Assembly: GCA_050633365.1 (NCBI GenBank)
Contig: JBOEGJ010000004.1
Coordinates: 45,824 to 109,823, forward strand
Length of the DNA: 64,000 nucleotides
Direction: 5' to 3'
DNA from: Pseudomaricurvus sp050633365
GTDB taxonomy: Bacteria > Pseudomonadota > Gammaproteobacteria > Pseudomonadales > Cellvibrionaceae
Under the pieces are notes generated by a model, which saw only the letters and a list, made by a program, of their open reading frames with translations, made no database searches and was not told the origin of the DNA. A program made the position numbers and the translations under genes. Shown here piece by piece: positions 44,672 through 53,507 of the stretch (positions within the stretch are counted from its first letter, which is position 1; the number at the start of each line of letters is the position of its first letter).

Positions 44672-46314
44672 GACGATACCTCGGTTTCCAGTAGCGAGCT
44701 TTTGCTTGCCGAATCGCGGGCCGTTGTTTTTGATTGAGCGCTGTGTGCGGGAGTGGTATTTGGATTTCCTGGCCTCGCGCTCGGCAGCTTTTTGGCCACC
44801 ACGCATAGCGCTGCACCTATAGCGACCAGTGAAGCGGTTATCACACTAAAGTGACTGAAAACCGAATGATTCAACAGGGTTTGCGTCAAGGTGAATGAAT
44901 CCAATAGAGGAAGCAGTAGCAATAACACTCCGCTGAGTCCCAAAAGCTGACGTCCGCTTTGGTATTCATTGTCTCGCAGCAATGCCCACAGGGTTGCCAG
45001 CGCCCATAAATAGAAGAATCCACTGGCGACCTGGGTTGGTGCTAAGCGCTGAAGCCCAAATAGCCCTGAACAAGCCAATACCAAACCGGCGCAGCTACCG
45101 ACGCTGAGTCGGCTTAATCTCAAGTAGTTGGTTTTGGACAAGCTGCCTTCACTGCCATAGGCGCGTCGCTCGACCCAAATCATCATACCCGTGAGAGCAA
45201 TGAGTGACGTGGATATTCCCAGTAGCGCCCAGATTATTTTCACCGCAACGCCACCAAAATTACCAAAGTGCAGCGGGAAGATGACATCCAGAATCGAGCC
45301 ACTAACGCCCCCGACTCTAGAAAAGCTCGTGCCTATCTCTTGCGGCTGCGCGTCCTTCATTGAGTAGGAATGAGTTTCTCGCGGCATTTTTGTGTCATTG
45401 ATCACATCCACAAAACCGACGGCATTTTTGTCGCCCCAGCCGTATACGGAGAGTCGCAGTGGGTGGGCGCCCTGTTTGGCAAAGGCGTCGTCCAATACCT
45501 GTTTAACGGGCATAGGCGCAGCAACCCCAGAAAGGGCGGGTTGGATCTCTGGCGAGAAGGTCTCTAACAATCTCTCTTGATCGCCTTCAAAGCTGACAAA
45601 AGCCGCCGCCGGTACTAACAATACCGTTGCCAATCCTAAGAAGGCGCCGGTAAATCCGATCATCGCGTGAAATAATATTCCCCACACGCTGATGACTTTG
45701 TGGGTGTCGGTTAATAGCAGGCGGAAGCTCCGGTCCGGTCGAAAACTGAAGAGCTCTTTGAGAATTTTTCGATGAATGAATAATCCCGTGGCAATCGAAG
45801 CCATCAGGGTTAAACCCAATAGGCCGGTGAGTACTAATCCCAACTGTCCCAAGTGCAGATCAGCGTGAAAACCACTGATGAAATCTGACATGTCTGTCGA
45901 TCGTTGCTCGAATAGATCGTGTGGGTCTCCTTGCCATTGCTTCAGTAACTCTAAGGTTTGCGGGTGGTACTCAAGCCAAAGCGCTTCGGCGTCGGGCTTA
46001 TCGTGATGATCCTGTTCGAGGATCAAGACCAAATTGGTCCACACTCGCGGGCTGGGTAAAAAGGCGTGCACTTCAAACAGAAAGCTCGGGTCCACCTTTG
46101 TGGTGGCGTCGTTGAGCATTTTCTCCACAACCTCCGGCGTCACATTGCTGGGTGCGTGTAAGCTCTCGTTGGCCCACAGTTTTAGATCTGGGCGGGCAAA
46201 CACGGACATAGCGCCGGTAAAGGCGATGACAAACAGCAATATGCCGGTAATAACACCCACCCAGCTGTGCAGTACGTAGAATTTTTTGAGTTGATCGCGT
46301 TTCCTTGTGCTCAT
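44668..46314 (-). CDS. PepSY-TM protein (inner-membrane ferric-siderophore reductase type)
   Basis: A 548-residue inner-membrane protein. The first helix (HSWVGVITGILLFVIAFTGAMSVF) and the long periplasmic loop are followed by GFHADLHLGQLGL and further helices in the PepSY_TM pattern, with conserved histidines (FHADLHLG, DTHKVISVWGILFHAM) that could bind haem. Additional helices at the C-terminus bring the total to about eight. Homologues such as PiuB/FpvG-like proteins reduce ferric siderophores. It lies between DUF3649 and the small membrane protein, with overlaps or single-base gaps. Confidence 0.88.
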   Translation of the reverse strand: MSTRKRDQLKKFYVLHSWVGVITGILLFVIAFTGAMSVFARPDLKLWANESLHAPSNVTPEVVEKMLNDATTKVDPSFLFEVHAFLPSPRVWTNLVLILEQDHHDKPDAEALWLEYHPQTLELLKQWQGDPHDLFEQRSTDMSDFISGFHADLHLGQLGLVLTGLLGLTLMASIATGLFIHRKILKELFSFRPDRSFRLLLTDTHKVISVWGILFHAMIGFTGAFLGLATVLLVPAAAFVSFEGDQERLLETFSPEIQPALSGVAAPMPVKQVLDDAFAKQGAHPLRLSVYGWGDKNAVGFVDVINDTKMPRETHSYSMKDAQPQEIGTSFSRVGGVSGSILDVIFPLHFGNFGGVAVKIIWALLGISTSLIALTGMMIWVERRAYGSEGSLSKTNYLRLSRLSVGSCAGLVLACSGLFGLQRLAPTQVASGFFYLWALATLWALLRDNEYQSGRQLLGLSGVLLLLLPLLDSFTLTQTLLNHSVFSHFSVITASLVAIGAALCVVAKKLPSARPGNPNTTPAHSAQSKTTARDSASKSSLLETEVSS

Positions 46315-46315
46315 A

Positions 46316-46615
46316 TTAACCTCCTGTCAGTGCCCAAGCGATTAGGCCTAGATGACTGACTAGCAAGCATCCTAGAACAGTCCATACCCGTGTCATTGAT
46401 ACTGCTGTGGCGCTGTAGACAAAAAGCCCCAACCACAAAAATGGAAACAACAGCGTTGGCCCAGCAATTCGATCGCCTTGATTGAACGGTAAATAAACCG
46501 GCATGGCGGCGGTGATCACCACGCTGATTAGTAAGCTCGCCAATACCGTCGTCAAGGTGCGGGTGATAGGGGAGGAGAACAGAGGGGCTTTTTTCATTTT
46601 CTTATTGATAATCAT
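46316..46615 (-). CDS. DUF3649 iron-uptake membrane protein
   Basis: A 99-residue protein with three predicted helices (about 18-38, 52-72, 78-96). The TRTLTTVLASLLISVV and LFPFLWLGLFVYSATAVS segments fit DUF3649, which is found only in siderophore-type operons. It begins the minus-strand operon, with PepSY starting one base after its stop. A Fur-like box overlaps its start codon, so it should be repressed by iron. Confidence 0.8.
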   Translation of the reverse strand: MIINKKMKKAPLFSSPITRTLTTVLASLLISVVITAAMPVYLPFNQGDRIAGPTLLFPFLWLGLFVYSATAVSMTRVWTVLGCLLVSHLGLIAWALTGG

Positions 46616-46620
46616 TTAAA
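46606..46620. promoter_or_regulatory. Fur-box-like site overlapping the DUF3649 start
   Basis: TGATAATCATTTAAA matches 11 of 14 fixed bases of the 7-1-7 Fur motif TGATAATnATTATCA. Confidence 0.6.
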
Positions 46621-46629
46621 GATTGCAAA

Positions 46630-46644
46630 TACTAATCGTTATCA
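46630..46644. promoter_or_regulatory. Fur-box-like site between the TonB receptor and the PepSY operon
   Basis: TACTAATCGTTATCA matches 11 of 14 fixed bases of the Fur 7-1-7 motif. It lies in the divergent promoter region and can control both directions. Confidence 0.65.
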
Positions 46645-46774
46645 TTATGGTTTGCGAGTTTTTTATTAGGTTCTCGCTTGATAAACCGGCGTTTATCGAT
46701 GGTTTTGACGCTGTTTGTAGCGGTTAGGGCAAATTGATTGCGAGAAATAAAGAGTTCGTAAATTGGGGAAAGGT

Positions 46775-49114
46775 ATGAAAACACACACATGGGCACGCAC
46801 CGTATTGTGCGACGCAGTCCGTCGCGGGTCGTCTTTGATGGTCATGGCGAGCTTGGCATCGGCACCGACTTGGGCGGCAGACGAACTAGACTCGGCGATC
46901 GAAGAGGTTTTAGTGACCGGGTTGAAGGTTGAGCGCTCGCTTCAGGATACGCCGGTGAGTATCTCCCTAACCACCGCCGAAGATATGGAAGTGCAAGGTA
47001 TGGTGGATCTCCACGACGTGCTATCTCGCACCGCAAACGTCTCGGCAGAAACTAGCAACAGTTTTAGCATTCGCGGTATTGATGCGTTTAACGTCTCCAC
47101 TACCGGTCACTCTGGCAGCAACAGCGGTTTAGTCAGTGTCTTTGTCGACGGTGCTTCTCTTCCCTATCGACAAGTTCAGTTGGGCGGTTTAGGCATTTGG
47201 GATGTGAAACAAGTCGAAGTATTGCGCGGTCCGCAATCGACCCTTCAGGGACGCAACACCTTGGCCGGTGCCGTGGTGGTAACCACTCAAGAACCAAGCT
47301 ACGAGTGGGGCGGAGATGTAAAGGTTGTCGCCGGTGAAAACGGTCAGAAAGAAGTGGCCTTCGCCGCAGGTGGCGCACTGATTGAAGATCAATTGGCGAT
47401 TCGTGTCACCGGTGAGAGCCGAGAGTTCGACGGTCATAACAAGAATATTACCAACGGCGACGACGTCGACTTTCTCGACAACGACTCGGTCACGGCAAAA
47501 GTGCTGTTCGAACCAGAAGCCTTGCCAGGTTTTAAGGCTCTGCTAAAAGTTAGCCACAACGATCACAAAAATGGCGCTACCTTTGTGAATGTTCCGCCGG
47601 CCGGGCAAAATCCCGAGAATCATCGCACTTTGGATTATGATATTTCCCCCGAGGAATACACCGAAACCGATCTCTACAGCTTGCGCTTAAGTTATGAGTT
47701 CAACGATCAATGGAAATTGGAGTCCATCTCTACCTACACCGAAGCCGTTTACGGCTATGTCTGGGATGGCGATGCTTCGCCCACGCCGGGTTTGACCTTG
47801 CTCGATCAGCGCGATGATGACACCAAAAGCCAAGAGCTGCGGTTGGTGTTTGATCTCGATAATGTATCGGGTGTGATTGGCGCTTATTACTCCGATCTTG
47901 AATCGCAAGATGTGGCCAGTGGTGGTCGAATTTTACCCTTAGCGAGTTTGGGGGTGACCGAAGCGGGCCTAATGGCAGGTTATGGGCTGGACGCTCCTAC
48001 CGCCGCCTTGGTAATGAGCCTTTATGCGCCGATTGATCCGGTGGTGTTGGGAACCAACAACACAACCGAGCAGAACATTTCGTCGCAGGCGATCTTTGCC
48101 GATGTAACTTGGAACTTCGCTGAACAGTGGGACCTAATGTTAGGCGCACGCTACGATCAGGAGTCTCAAGAATTTGCATCTTCGAGCCTCTACACCGTCG
48201 ACAATGCCTCTGATATGCCAGATCCAGTCGCGGTGGCTGGTGTTTACGGCGCAACCGCGGGTGCATTGGTCAGTGGCTTAAATGCCGCCTTGTTGGGGCA
48301 GGCCTCATCGGCCTCCACCGCGGTGCCTCTATCGGATGAGGACTACCGCGAATTACTGCCCAAAATCGGCCTGACCTATCATATTTCTGACGACATGAGT
48401 GTCAGCGCAATTTATCAAGAAGCCTACCGTTCTGGCGGAATCAGCTACAACATTCAGCGCGGTTACGCGAAAAAATACGACGCCGAGTTTACCGACAACT
48501 ACGAGCTCTCGCTTCGAAGCGTTTGGTTGGATGGTGAACTTACCGTTAACGCCAACCTGTTTTATTTGGATTGGAAGGACCAACAAATTTCAGTCAATTT
48601 GGGCGGTGGTCAATACGACACTGAAGTGATCAATGCCGGTAGTTCAACCGTGAAAGGTTTCGAATTCAGCGCCGACTACGCCCCCGATACCCATTGGAAT
48701 GTGTACGGCTCACTGGGCTACGCCAAAACTGAATTTACCGACTATGTGACCACCCAAGGTACTTTTGATGGTCGTCCCTTCACCGATTCACCGAAATGGA
48801 CGGGTGCTCTCGGGGCAACTTATCGCACGGATAATGGTGTCTTTGCCAACATCAACGCGGTTTATACCGATGATTCCATCGCTCAGTTGGTACCCAATGG
48901 TGACAGTGGCCAAGAGTTGAAAAACGAATCTCGCACCTTAGTGAACTTGCGTGCCGGCTACGAGTGGCAAAATGAGTTGGATTGGGGCATCTACCTAAAT
49001 GTTCAAAACCTTTTCGATACCGAGTACGTGGCACAAGCCGAAAAAGGCGGTATTGGAACTCACGCTTTGAGCACCCCAAGACAGGCCAGCATCGAAATGC
49101 GTGCAAGTTTCTAA
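46775..49114 (+). CDS. TonB-dependent outer-membrane receptor, siderophore type
   Basis: A 779-residue protein from ATG 46775. After a long signal peptide (about 1-37, ending TWAADE) comes a TonB-box-like EEVLVTGL, a plug domain (SIRGIDAFNVS, KQVEVLRGPQSTLQGRNTLAGAV) and a 22-strand barrel ending in the typical aromatic ASIEMRASF. Hallmark barrel motifs include NYELSLRSVWLDG and VQNLFDTEYVAQ. Its divergent operon (DUF3649/PepSY) and two Fur-like boxes point to ferric-siderophore import. The exact ligand is not readable. Confidence 0.92.
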   Translation: MKTHTWARTVLCDAVRRGSSLMVMASLASAPTWAADELDSAIEEVLVTGLKVERSLQDTPVSISLTTAEDMEVQGMVDLHDVLSRTANVSAETSNSFSIRGIDAFNVSTTGHSGSNSGLVSVFVDGASLPYRQVQLGGLGIWDVKQVEVLRGPQSTLQGRNTLAGAVVVTTQEPSYEWGGDVKVVAGENGQKEVAFAAGGALIEDQLAIRVTGESREFDGHNKNITNGDDVDFLDNDSVTAKVLFEPEALPGFKALLKVSHNDHKNGATFVNVPPAGQNPENHRTLDYDISPEEYTETDLYSLRLSYEFNDQWKLESISTYTEAVYGYVWDGDASPTPGLTLLDQRDDDTKSQELRLVFDLDNVSGVIGAYYSDLESQDVASGGRILPLASLGVTEAGLMAGYGLDAPTAALVMSLYAPIDPVVLGTNNTTEQNISSQAIFADVTWNFAEQWDLMLGARYDQESQEFASSSLYTVDNASDMPDPVAVAGVYGATAGALVSGLNAALLGQASSASTAVPLSDEDYRELLPKIGLTYHISDDMSVSAIYQEAYRSGGISYNIQRGYAKKYDAEFTDNYELSLRSVWLDGELTVNANLFYLDWKDQQISVNLGGGQYDTEVINAGSSTVKGFEFSADYAPDTHWNVYGSLGYAKTEFTDYVTTQGTFDGRPFTDSPKWTGALGATYRTDNGVFANINAVYTDDSIAQLVPNGDSGQELKNESRTLVNLRAGYEWQNELDWGIYLNVQNLFDTEYVAQAEKGGIGTHALSTPRQASIEMRASF

Positions 49115-49138
49115 GCCGTATTTACCTTGATCACCTTG

Positions 49139-49163
49139 AGCCGGCGCAATGCCGGCTTTTTTT
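49139..49163 (+). terminator. Terminator after the TonB receptor gene
   Basis: AGCCGGC / GCCGGCT stem, GCAAT loop and seven T residues. The rest of 49164-49497 has no gene; a TATAAT at 49381-49386 and an inverted repeat GGAGA/TCTCC (49360-49380) may belong to the bfr promoter. Confidence 0.9.
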
Positions 49164-49497
49164 GTGCTCGATTTTTATCTCATGGTTACTCGCGCTCCTG
49201 AAAAATACGAGAAATATTAACGGCTTACCTTGTATTTAAATCGGTGGTCGAAATTTCCAATGCCTCGGTGACTCCTACATGTTAAATCTAACTCTAATTC
49301 TGCAACGAAAGGCTAATAAGATTGCTTCTCGATATCATTCCTAACGTGCTGATATTTAAGGAGATATTGGTTGCTTCTCCTATAATAAAACGATATTTTT
49401 GCGCACAGTGACTTGAACTAAGCTTAAACAGCATTCCTGCATATCAATGTGTGTGCCGGCAAAAGTCGACCTATTCGGATTTTTAAGGAGCCCCGTA

Positions 49498-49968
49498 ATG
49501 AAAGGCAACAGTGACGTTCTCAATATACTCAACAAAGTGCTTTTTCATGAGCTGACTTCCATCAACCAGTACTTCTTGCACGCGCGCATGTACCGCAACT
49601 GGGGATTGGAAGAGCTGAACGAAAGATCCTACAAAAAATCCATCAAAGATATGAAACAGGCCGATGAACTCATCGAGCGTATTTTGTTTCTAGAAGGCAT
49701 CCCAAATTTACAGGATTTGGGTAAGTTAAGAATCGGCGAACACACAGAAGAAATGCTGCAATGCGATATGGAATTTCAAACCGATCAGTTGCCGCTGCTT
49801 CGAGACGCCATTGAGCTTTGCGAAATGAAACGTGATTACGTCAGCCGAGAGTTGCTTGAAGACATTTTAGAATACGAAGAGGATCACGTCGATTGGATCG
49901 AAACACAGCAATCGCTGATTAAAAATATCGGTATCGAGAACTTCCTACAATCGACTATAGAGGACTGA
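49498..49968 (+). CDS. bfr: Bacterioferritin, haem-binding subunit (ferroxidase-degenerate)
   Basis: A 156-residue four-helix-bundle protein from ATG 49498 (MKGNSDV, AAGGAG upstream), aligned residue for residue with E. coli Bfr. Met52, the haem ligand, is kept, but three ferroxidase residues are changed: Glu51 to Asp, His54 to Gln and Glu94 to Gln; Glu18, Glu127 and His130 remain. It should bind haem at a subunit interface but oxidise iron poorly alone. The second subunit, encoded 4 bp downstream, has the opposite pattern, so the two probably form a mixed 24-mer that stores iron. Confidence 0.92.
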   Translation: MKGNSDVLNILNKVLFHELTSINQYFLHARMYRNWGLEELNERSYKKSIKDMKQADELIERILFLEGIPNLQDLGKLRIGEHTEEMLQCDMEFQTDQLPLLRDAIELCEMKRDYVSRELLEDILEYEEDHVDWIETQQSLIKNIGIENFLQSTIED

Positions 49969-49972
49969 TCAC

Positions 49973-50458
49973 ATGCAAGGCGTCAAACGAATCATTGATT
50001 TGCTCAACCAGCAGCTGACTCTTGAATTGACTTCAATGGATCAGTATTTAGCTCACTCCAAAATTTATGAAGATTGGGGTATTAATAAGTTACACGAGCA
50101 ATTGGCTCACGAATACGAAGAAGAACTTGAGCATTCTCAAAAGCTCATTGAACGTATTTTATTTTTAGAGGGCACGCCGGATACTGCCTCTCGCAAACCG
50201 ATTCATGTGGGCAGCAACGTAAAAGAGATGCTCGAGAATGATTTGGCCGCGGAGCGAACGGTTGCCGAAAGCCTGCGCGATATTATCGAGGCCTGTGAAC
50301 AAGAGCGCGATTACGTTACTCGCGATATTCTCGGGACCTTGTTAGATGATACCGAGACGGATCATATCTATTGGTTAGAGCAGCATTTGGGGCTGATTGA
50401 TCGCATTGGTCTGCAAAATTATATTCAATCGCAGATGAAAGGAAATCCGGCAACCTAA
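49973..50458 (+). CDS. bfr: Bacterioferritin, ferroxidase subunit (no haem methionine)
   Basis: A 161-residue bacterioferritin. It retains the ferroxidase residues Glu18, Glu51, His54 and Glu94, with Glu128 and His131 (shifted by one), but has Leu in place of the haem ligand Met52. It lies 4 bp after the haem-type subunit and is cotranscribed. Paired subunits of this kind are known as BfrA/BfrB in Neisseria and alpha/beta in some pseudomonads. A terminator follows. Iron storage is expected. Confidence 0.92.
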   Translation: MQGVKRIIDLLNQQLTLELTSMDQYLAHSKIYEDWGINKLHEQLAHEYEEELEHSQKLIERILFLEGTPDTASRKPIHVGSNVKEMLENDLAAERTVAESLRDIIEACEQERDYVTRDILGTLLDDTETDHIYWLEQHLGLIDRIGLQNYIQSQMKGNPAT

Positions 50459-50483
50459 AAAGTCGGAACATCGATTTACAGAG

Positions 50484-50516
50484 TGGATCGCTTGCAAGAG
50501 CGGTCCATTTTTTTTG
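50484..50516 (+). terminator. Terminator after the bacterioferritin pair
   Basis: TGGATCGCT / AGCGGTCCA stem with one G-U pair, 6-nt loop and a run of T residues. Confidence 0.85.
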
Positions 50517-50603
50517 TTCAAAGTTTGGTGGCTTGCTTGGATTAAAATCGGCAATTCACAAAAAGAGTGGTTTGGCGTTCTAACCTTAAAAAAATAAAAC
50601 AGG

Positions 50604-51446
50604 CTAAAATGGCGAGCGAAAGCTTGGTGGCGTTTTTACTGGCGTTTGTATGCCTTTACTAGGTTCCGCCCATATATAACTCGAATCGAACACACGCTTC
50701 ATAGTGCCATTGCGATGCAGCTCTTCCAGAGCTTGTTCGAAAACTGGAATTAACGCTTGGTGGGGTGAGGTATTAGACATGTACAAGCTGCCACTGGTGC
50801 CGCCCATGACAAAAAGCTTAGACAAGCGTTTAGCGCCGACATTCATTTCCCGCATAGCCCAGAAAACCGATTGATCTGTGCCCACCATCACGTCTGTGCG
50901 GCCGCGCATTAACATTGCCAGCCCTTGCTCCATTGACGACACGGGTTCGAGGCGAAAGTGGGTGGCGTTGTCAAAATCAGGGCCGTATTTTGAACCGCGA
51001 ATAATACCTACTGTTTTTCCCTCCAAATCAGCCAGAGATGTTAGCTCGGCTGACCCTGCTCGTCCCACCACGATCATTCTCGATTCAACCAAATGTCCAA
51101 TGCGAATGGTGGCATCTTGTGTTGACGGACTGTCAAAGAGAAAGGCGAAATCGACTCTACCGCTTAAGAGCGAGTGAGCAACTCGAGGGTAGGGTTGTAA
51201 TTCGACGCTGGTGTGAATTCCTGTCTCGCGAGAGAGGGCTTTAATGACATCGACCAGTAACCCCTGATCTTCACCGGTACCCTTTATACCCCAAGGTTCA
51301 ACCGACGAGGCGGCAAAGGTGACCGTAATCGATTGTTCGGCCTGCTCGCCGATGGAGTCGTCCGCAGCCATCGATATCATCGAAAGCGATACCAGACCCA
51401 GGGTAATCAGGCCTGTGTGTACTATTCGCTGGATGTATCGGTGCAT
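50604..51446 (-). CDS. Periplasmic solute-binding protein (SBP paralogue)
   Basis: A 280-residue exported PBP2/SBP_bac_3 protein. The signal peptide spans about 1-28 (ending MAADD). The mature part opens with ITVTFAASSVEPWGIKG and has DQGLLVDVIKALSRETG, SGRVDFAFLFD and the hinge-crossing segment LADLEGKTVGIIRGSKYG that is classic for amino-acid-type binding proteins. No permease or ATPase is present. It is the most canonical of the SBP genes in the window. Ligand unknown. Confidence 0.82.
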   Translation of the reverse strand: MHRYIQRIVHTGLITLGLVSLSMISMAADDSIGEQAEQSITVTFAASSVEPWGIKGTGEDQGLLVDVIKALSRETGIHTSVELQPYPRVAHSLLSGRVDFAFLFDSPSTQDATIRIGHLVESRMIVVGRAGSAELTSLADLEGKTVGIIRGSKYGPDFDNATHFRLEPVSSMEQGLAMLMRGRTDVMVGTDQSVFWAMREMNVGAKRLSKLFVMGGTSGSLYMSNTSPHQALIPVFEQALEELHRNGTMKRVFDSSYIWAEPSKGIQTPVKTPPSFRSPF

Positions 51447-51614
51447 AGTCTGTTTTTCATGATCGAATAATGGGTACAGGTTTTAGGCTGAATGGGGTAT
51501 CACTGGAGGATTAAGTGAATAGGCGGTCACGGTTTAATCACTCGAAGCGCCTTCATTATCGGGGAAGGCGCATGGGAAACCAAGCTGAAAGTGGTAAGAA
51601 ATGAAAAGCTTGGC

Positions 51615-52604
51615 TTACTCTGAAGGCACCTGGTGAGGGATTATCTCGACGGCCTCCGCGTAGCGCAATTGCTCAAAGCGCGCTGGCGATATCAGCTGAG
51701 TCATCTCAAACGCTCTGAGTTCATCGTATTCGGCGATCAAAGGGTTTTGTTCGACGTTTCCTAGCGGACCCAATAAGGTATCGTGATGAATGGTGTACAC
51801 GGTTTTAGGTTTGGTCAGCGTTACGGTTTCGTAGATATAGCTTTGCCGATACTCGTGGGGCAGCATACTCAAGCCACCGGTTCCCAAAAATACGGCATCT
51901 ACCTCGAGGCCTTTGAGTGCGCCGGGAATAAAACCCGCACTGCCTTGGACAAGAAAACTGCCCTTTGGGTGTTCGACCAATACGGTATAAGCTTTGCCTA
52001 ACTGCCAAGCCGTATAGGGCGCCGGCGTGTGGAAGACTTCTTCAATTTTGCCGTCAATACCCGCGTTGCTGGGTAGAGGTGCGTGCTTTGAGTCGAACAG
52101 GGTGACCCTAAATTGGCCGTAAGTGTAAGGCTTACCCGTCTCAGCCACTGTGATCTTGTCACTTGATAGATCTGAGCTTCGGCCTGCATAGGCGGTGGAT
52201 TGAGATCCTAACAAACTCGCACCGGTGAGCTTGGCAACTTCACCACTGTCCATGGCGTGATCATAATGAGAGTGCACCGGTATGATCACCGCTAGGCGAT
52301 CGATGCGATGGGTGTCGATTACCTGCTTAATCACCGGCAGTTCCGGTTCAATAGGGCGTTTTAGAGCGAGATCAAAAAGACTAGGGCGAGAGAAAAAACC
52401 ATCGGTCAAAATTTGTGTTTCGCCATCGTCAATCAATAGCGTCGAGATACCAAACCACTTCACGGTGATTGCGCTGCTGTCGATGGGGGCCGCCGGCGCG
52501 TAGGGAATACCTACTTCTTCCATCGTTGGGCGTGAATAGAGCCAGGTCGCCGCGAGTAATAGCACGATCGCGAAGATCACTCCGATGTTTTTGATCCATT
52601 TCAT
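51615..52604 (-). CDS. Membrane-anchored MBL-fold hydrolase (UlaG/RomA-like)
   Basis: A 329-residue protein from ATG 52604 (MKWIKN). One N-terminal helix (about 5-22) anchors it or acts as a signal peptide. The metal motif VHSHYDHAMD supplies His, His, Asp and His as in HxHxDH; KWFGISTLLIDDGETQILTDG is the first beta-alpha unit of UlaG/RomA-like lactonase-type proteins. The substrate is unknown. It probably acts in the periplasm. No operon partner is evident. Confidence 0.82.
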   Translation of the reverse strand: MKWIKNIGVIFAIVLLLAATWLYSRPTMEEVGIPYAPAAPIDSSAITVKWFGISTLLIDDGETQILTDGFFSRPSLFDLALKRPIEPELPVIKQVIDTHRIDRLAVIIPVHSHYDHAMDSGEVAKLTGASLLGSQSTAYAGRSSDLSSDKITVAETGKPYTYGQFRVTLFDSKHAPLPSNAGIDGKIEEVFHTPAPYTAWQLGKAYTVLVEHPKGSFLVQGSAGFIPGALKGLEVDAVFLGTGGLSMLPHEYRQSYIYETVTLTKPKTVYTIHHDTLLGPLGNVEQNPLIAEYDELRAFEMTQLISPARFEQLRYAEAVEIIPHQVPSE

Positions 52605-52852
52605 AATTGATTCCGTCTCTGGTTTTGTCATCTGATTGTGCTATCTGATGATGCCGCCTGAACATTGCGTCAGTAGCATTTCTTTTGAGCGGTTACTCTA
52701 GGCAAAGCTGAGGCTTGTCGCAAGTTCCGTAAGGGGTTATCCAGAAGTTAAGCTTGTAGTAAAGTTGAGAGTATTAACTCCCTCAGGGGCTTTACTGAAT
52801 TCTGAGGTTGATGATTCGTCAAACCCATTCGCTATTTCGAAAAGGATTATTC

Positions 52853-53494
52853 GTGAAAACAAACCGTCTTTTCCCTAGTTTTTCTATAGTTTCATTATCT
52901 GTGTTTTTATTAATAGGCTCCTTGATAGTTGGGTCGCGTACCGCCTTAGCCGATGCGATTGATCTCGCACAGCTCAAACCCGAGCACTATTCGAAACTCA
53001 AACATCGCTCAGTTGTTACTGATAAAGACGGTAATAGCTATCGAGTTCACAATAAGGAATGGTCAAAAGGGCTCTATATTTCGATAAAGGCGAAGGGCAA
53101 AGATACCTGGAAAAAACACGGGGCTTTTTATCGCTACCGCGACGGAAAAATCATCGAACTAACGACTTATGCCTTTGGCCTCAAACAGGGGATCAATGAA
53201 GTCTACAGTGAAAAAGGGTTGTTGAAGCGTCGCTTGTTGTATTCAAAAGACAAAAAGAATGGGCCTGCTGAAGAATTTGATGATAAAGGGGTTATCTTTA
53301 AACGCATGACTTATAAGGATAGTCAAAAACATGGCAAGTTCTATATTTACCATAACGAGAAAGTGAGCTTTGAGAAAGACTATGTGAATGGGGATATTCA
53401 CGGCAAGGTTATTCAGTACGATCGACATGGAAACGTTGAAGGGGTGTCCCATTATGTGAGAGACAAGCAAGTTGGAAAAACCCAATGGAGATGA
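52853..53494 (+). CDS. Exported MORN/YwqK-like repeat protein
   Basis: About 213 residues from GTG 52853 (AAGGA 6 bp upstream) or 228 from the frame start at 52808; ATG 52811 is also possible. The N-terminus is a signal peptide with SLSVFLLIGSLIVGSRTALADA. The rest consists of about five short beta repeats with the pattern K-x-G-x-x-x-x-Y-x-x-x-G (KNGPAEEFDDKG, KHGKFYIYHNEK, IHGKVIQYDRHG), as in YwqK/MORN proteins. Such repeats bind membranes or scaffold proteins. The last codons abut the next gene, suggesting cotranscription. Confidence 0.7.
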   Translation: MKTNRLFPSFSIVSLSVFLLIGSLIVGSRTALADAIDLAQLKPEHYSKLKHRSVVTDKDGNSYRVHNKEWSKGLYISIKAKGKDTWKKHGAFYRYRDGKIIELTTYAFGLKQGINEVYSEKGLLKRRLLYSKDKKNGPAEEFDDKGVIFKRMTYKDSQKHGKFYIYHNEKVSFEKDYVNGDIHGKVIQYDRHGNVEGVSHYVRDKQVGKTQWR

Positions 53495-53507
53495 GATTGT
53501 CTTTCTT

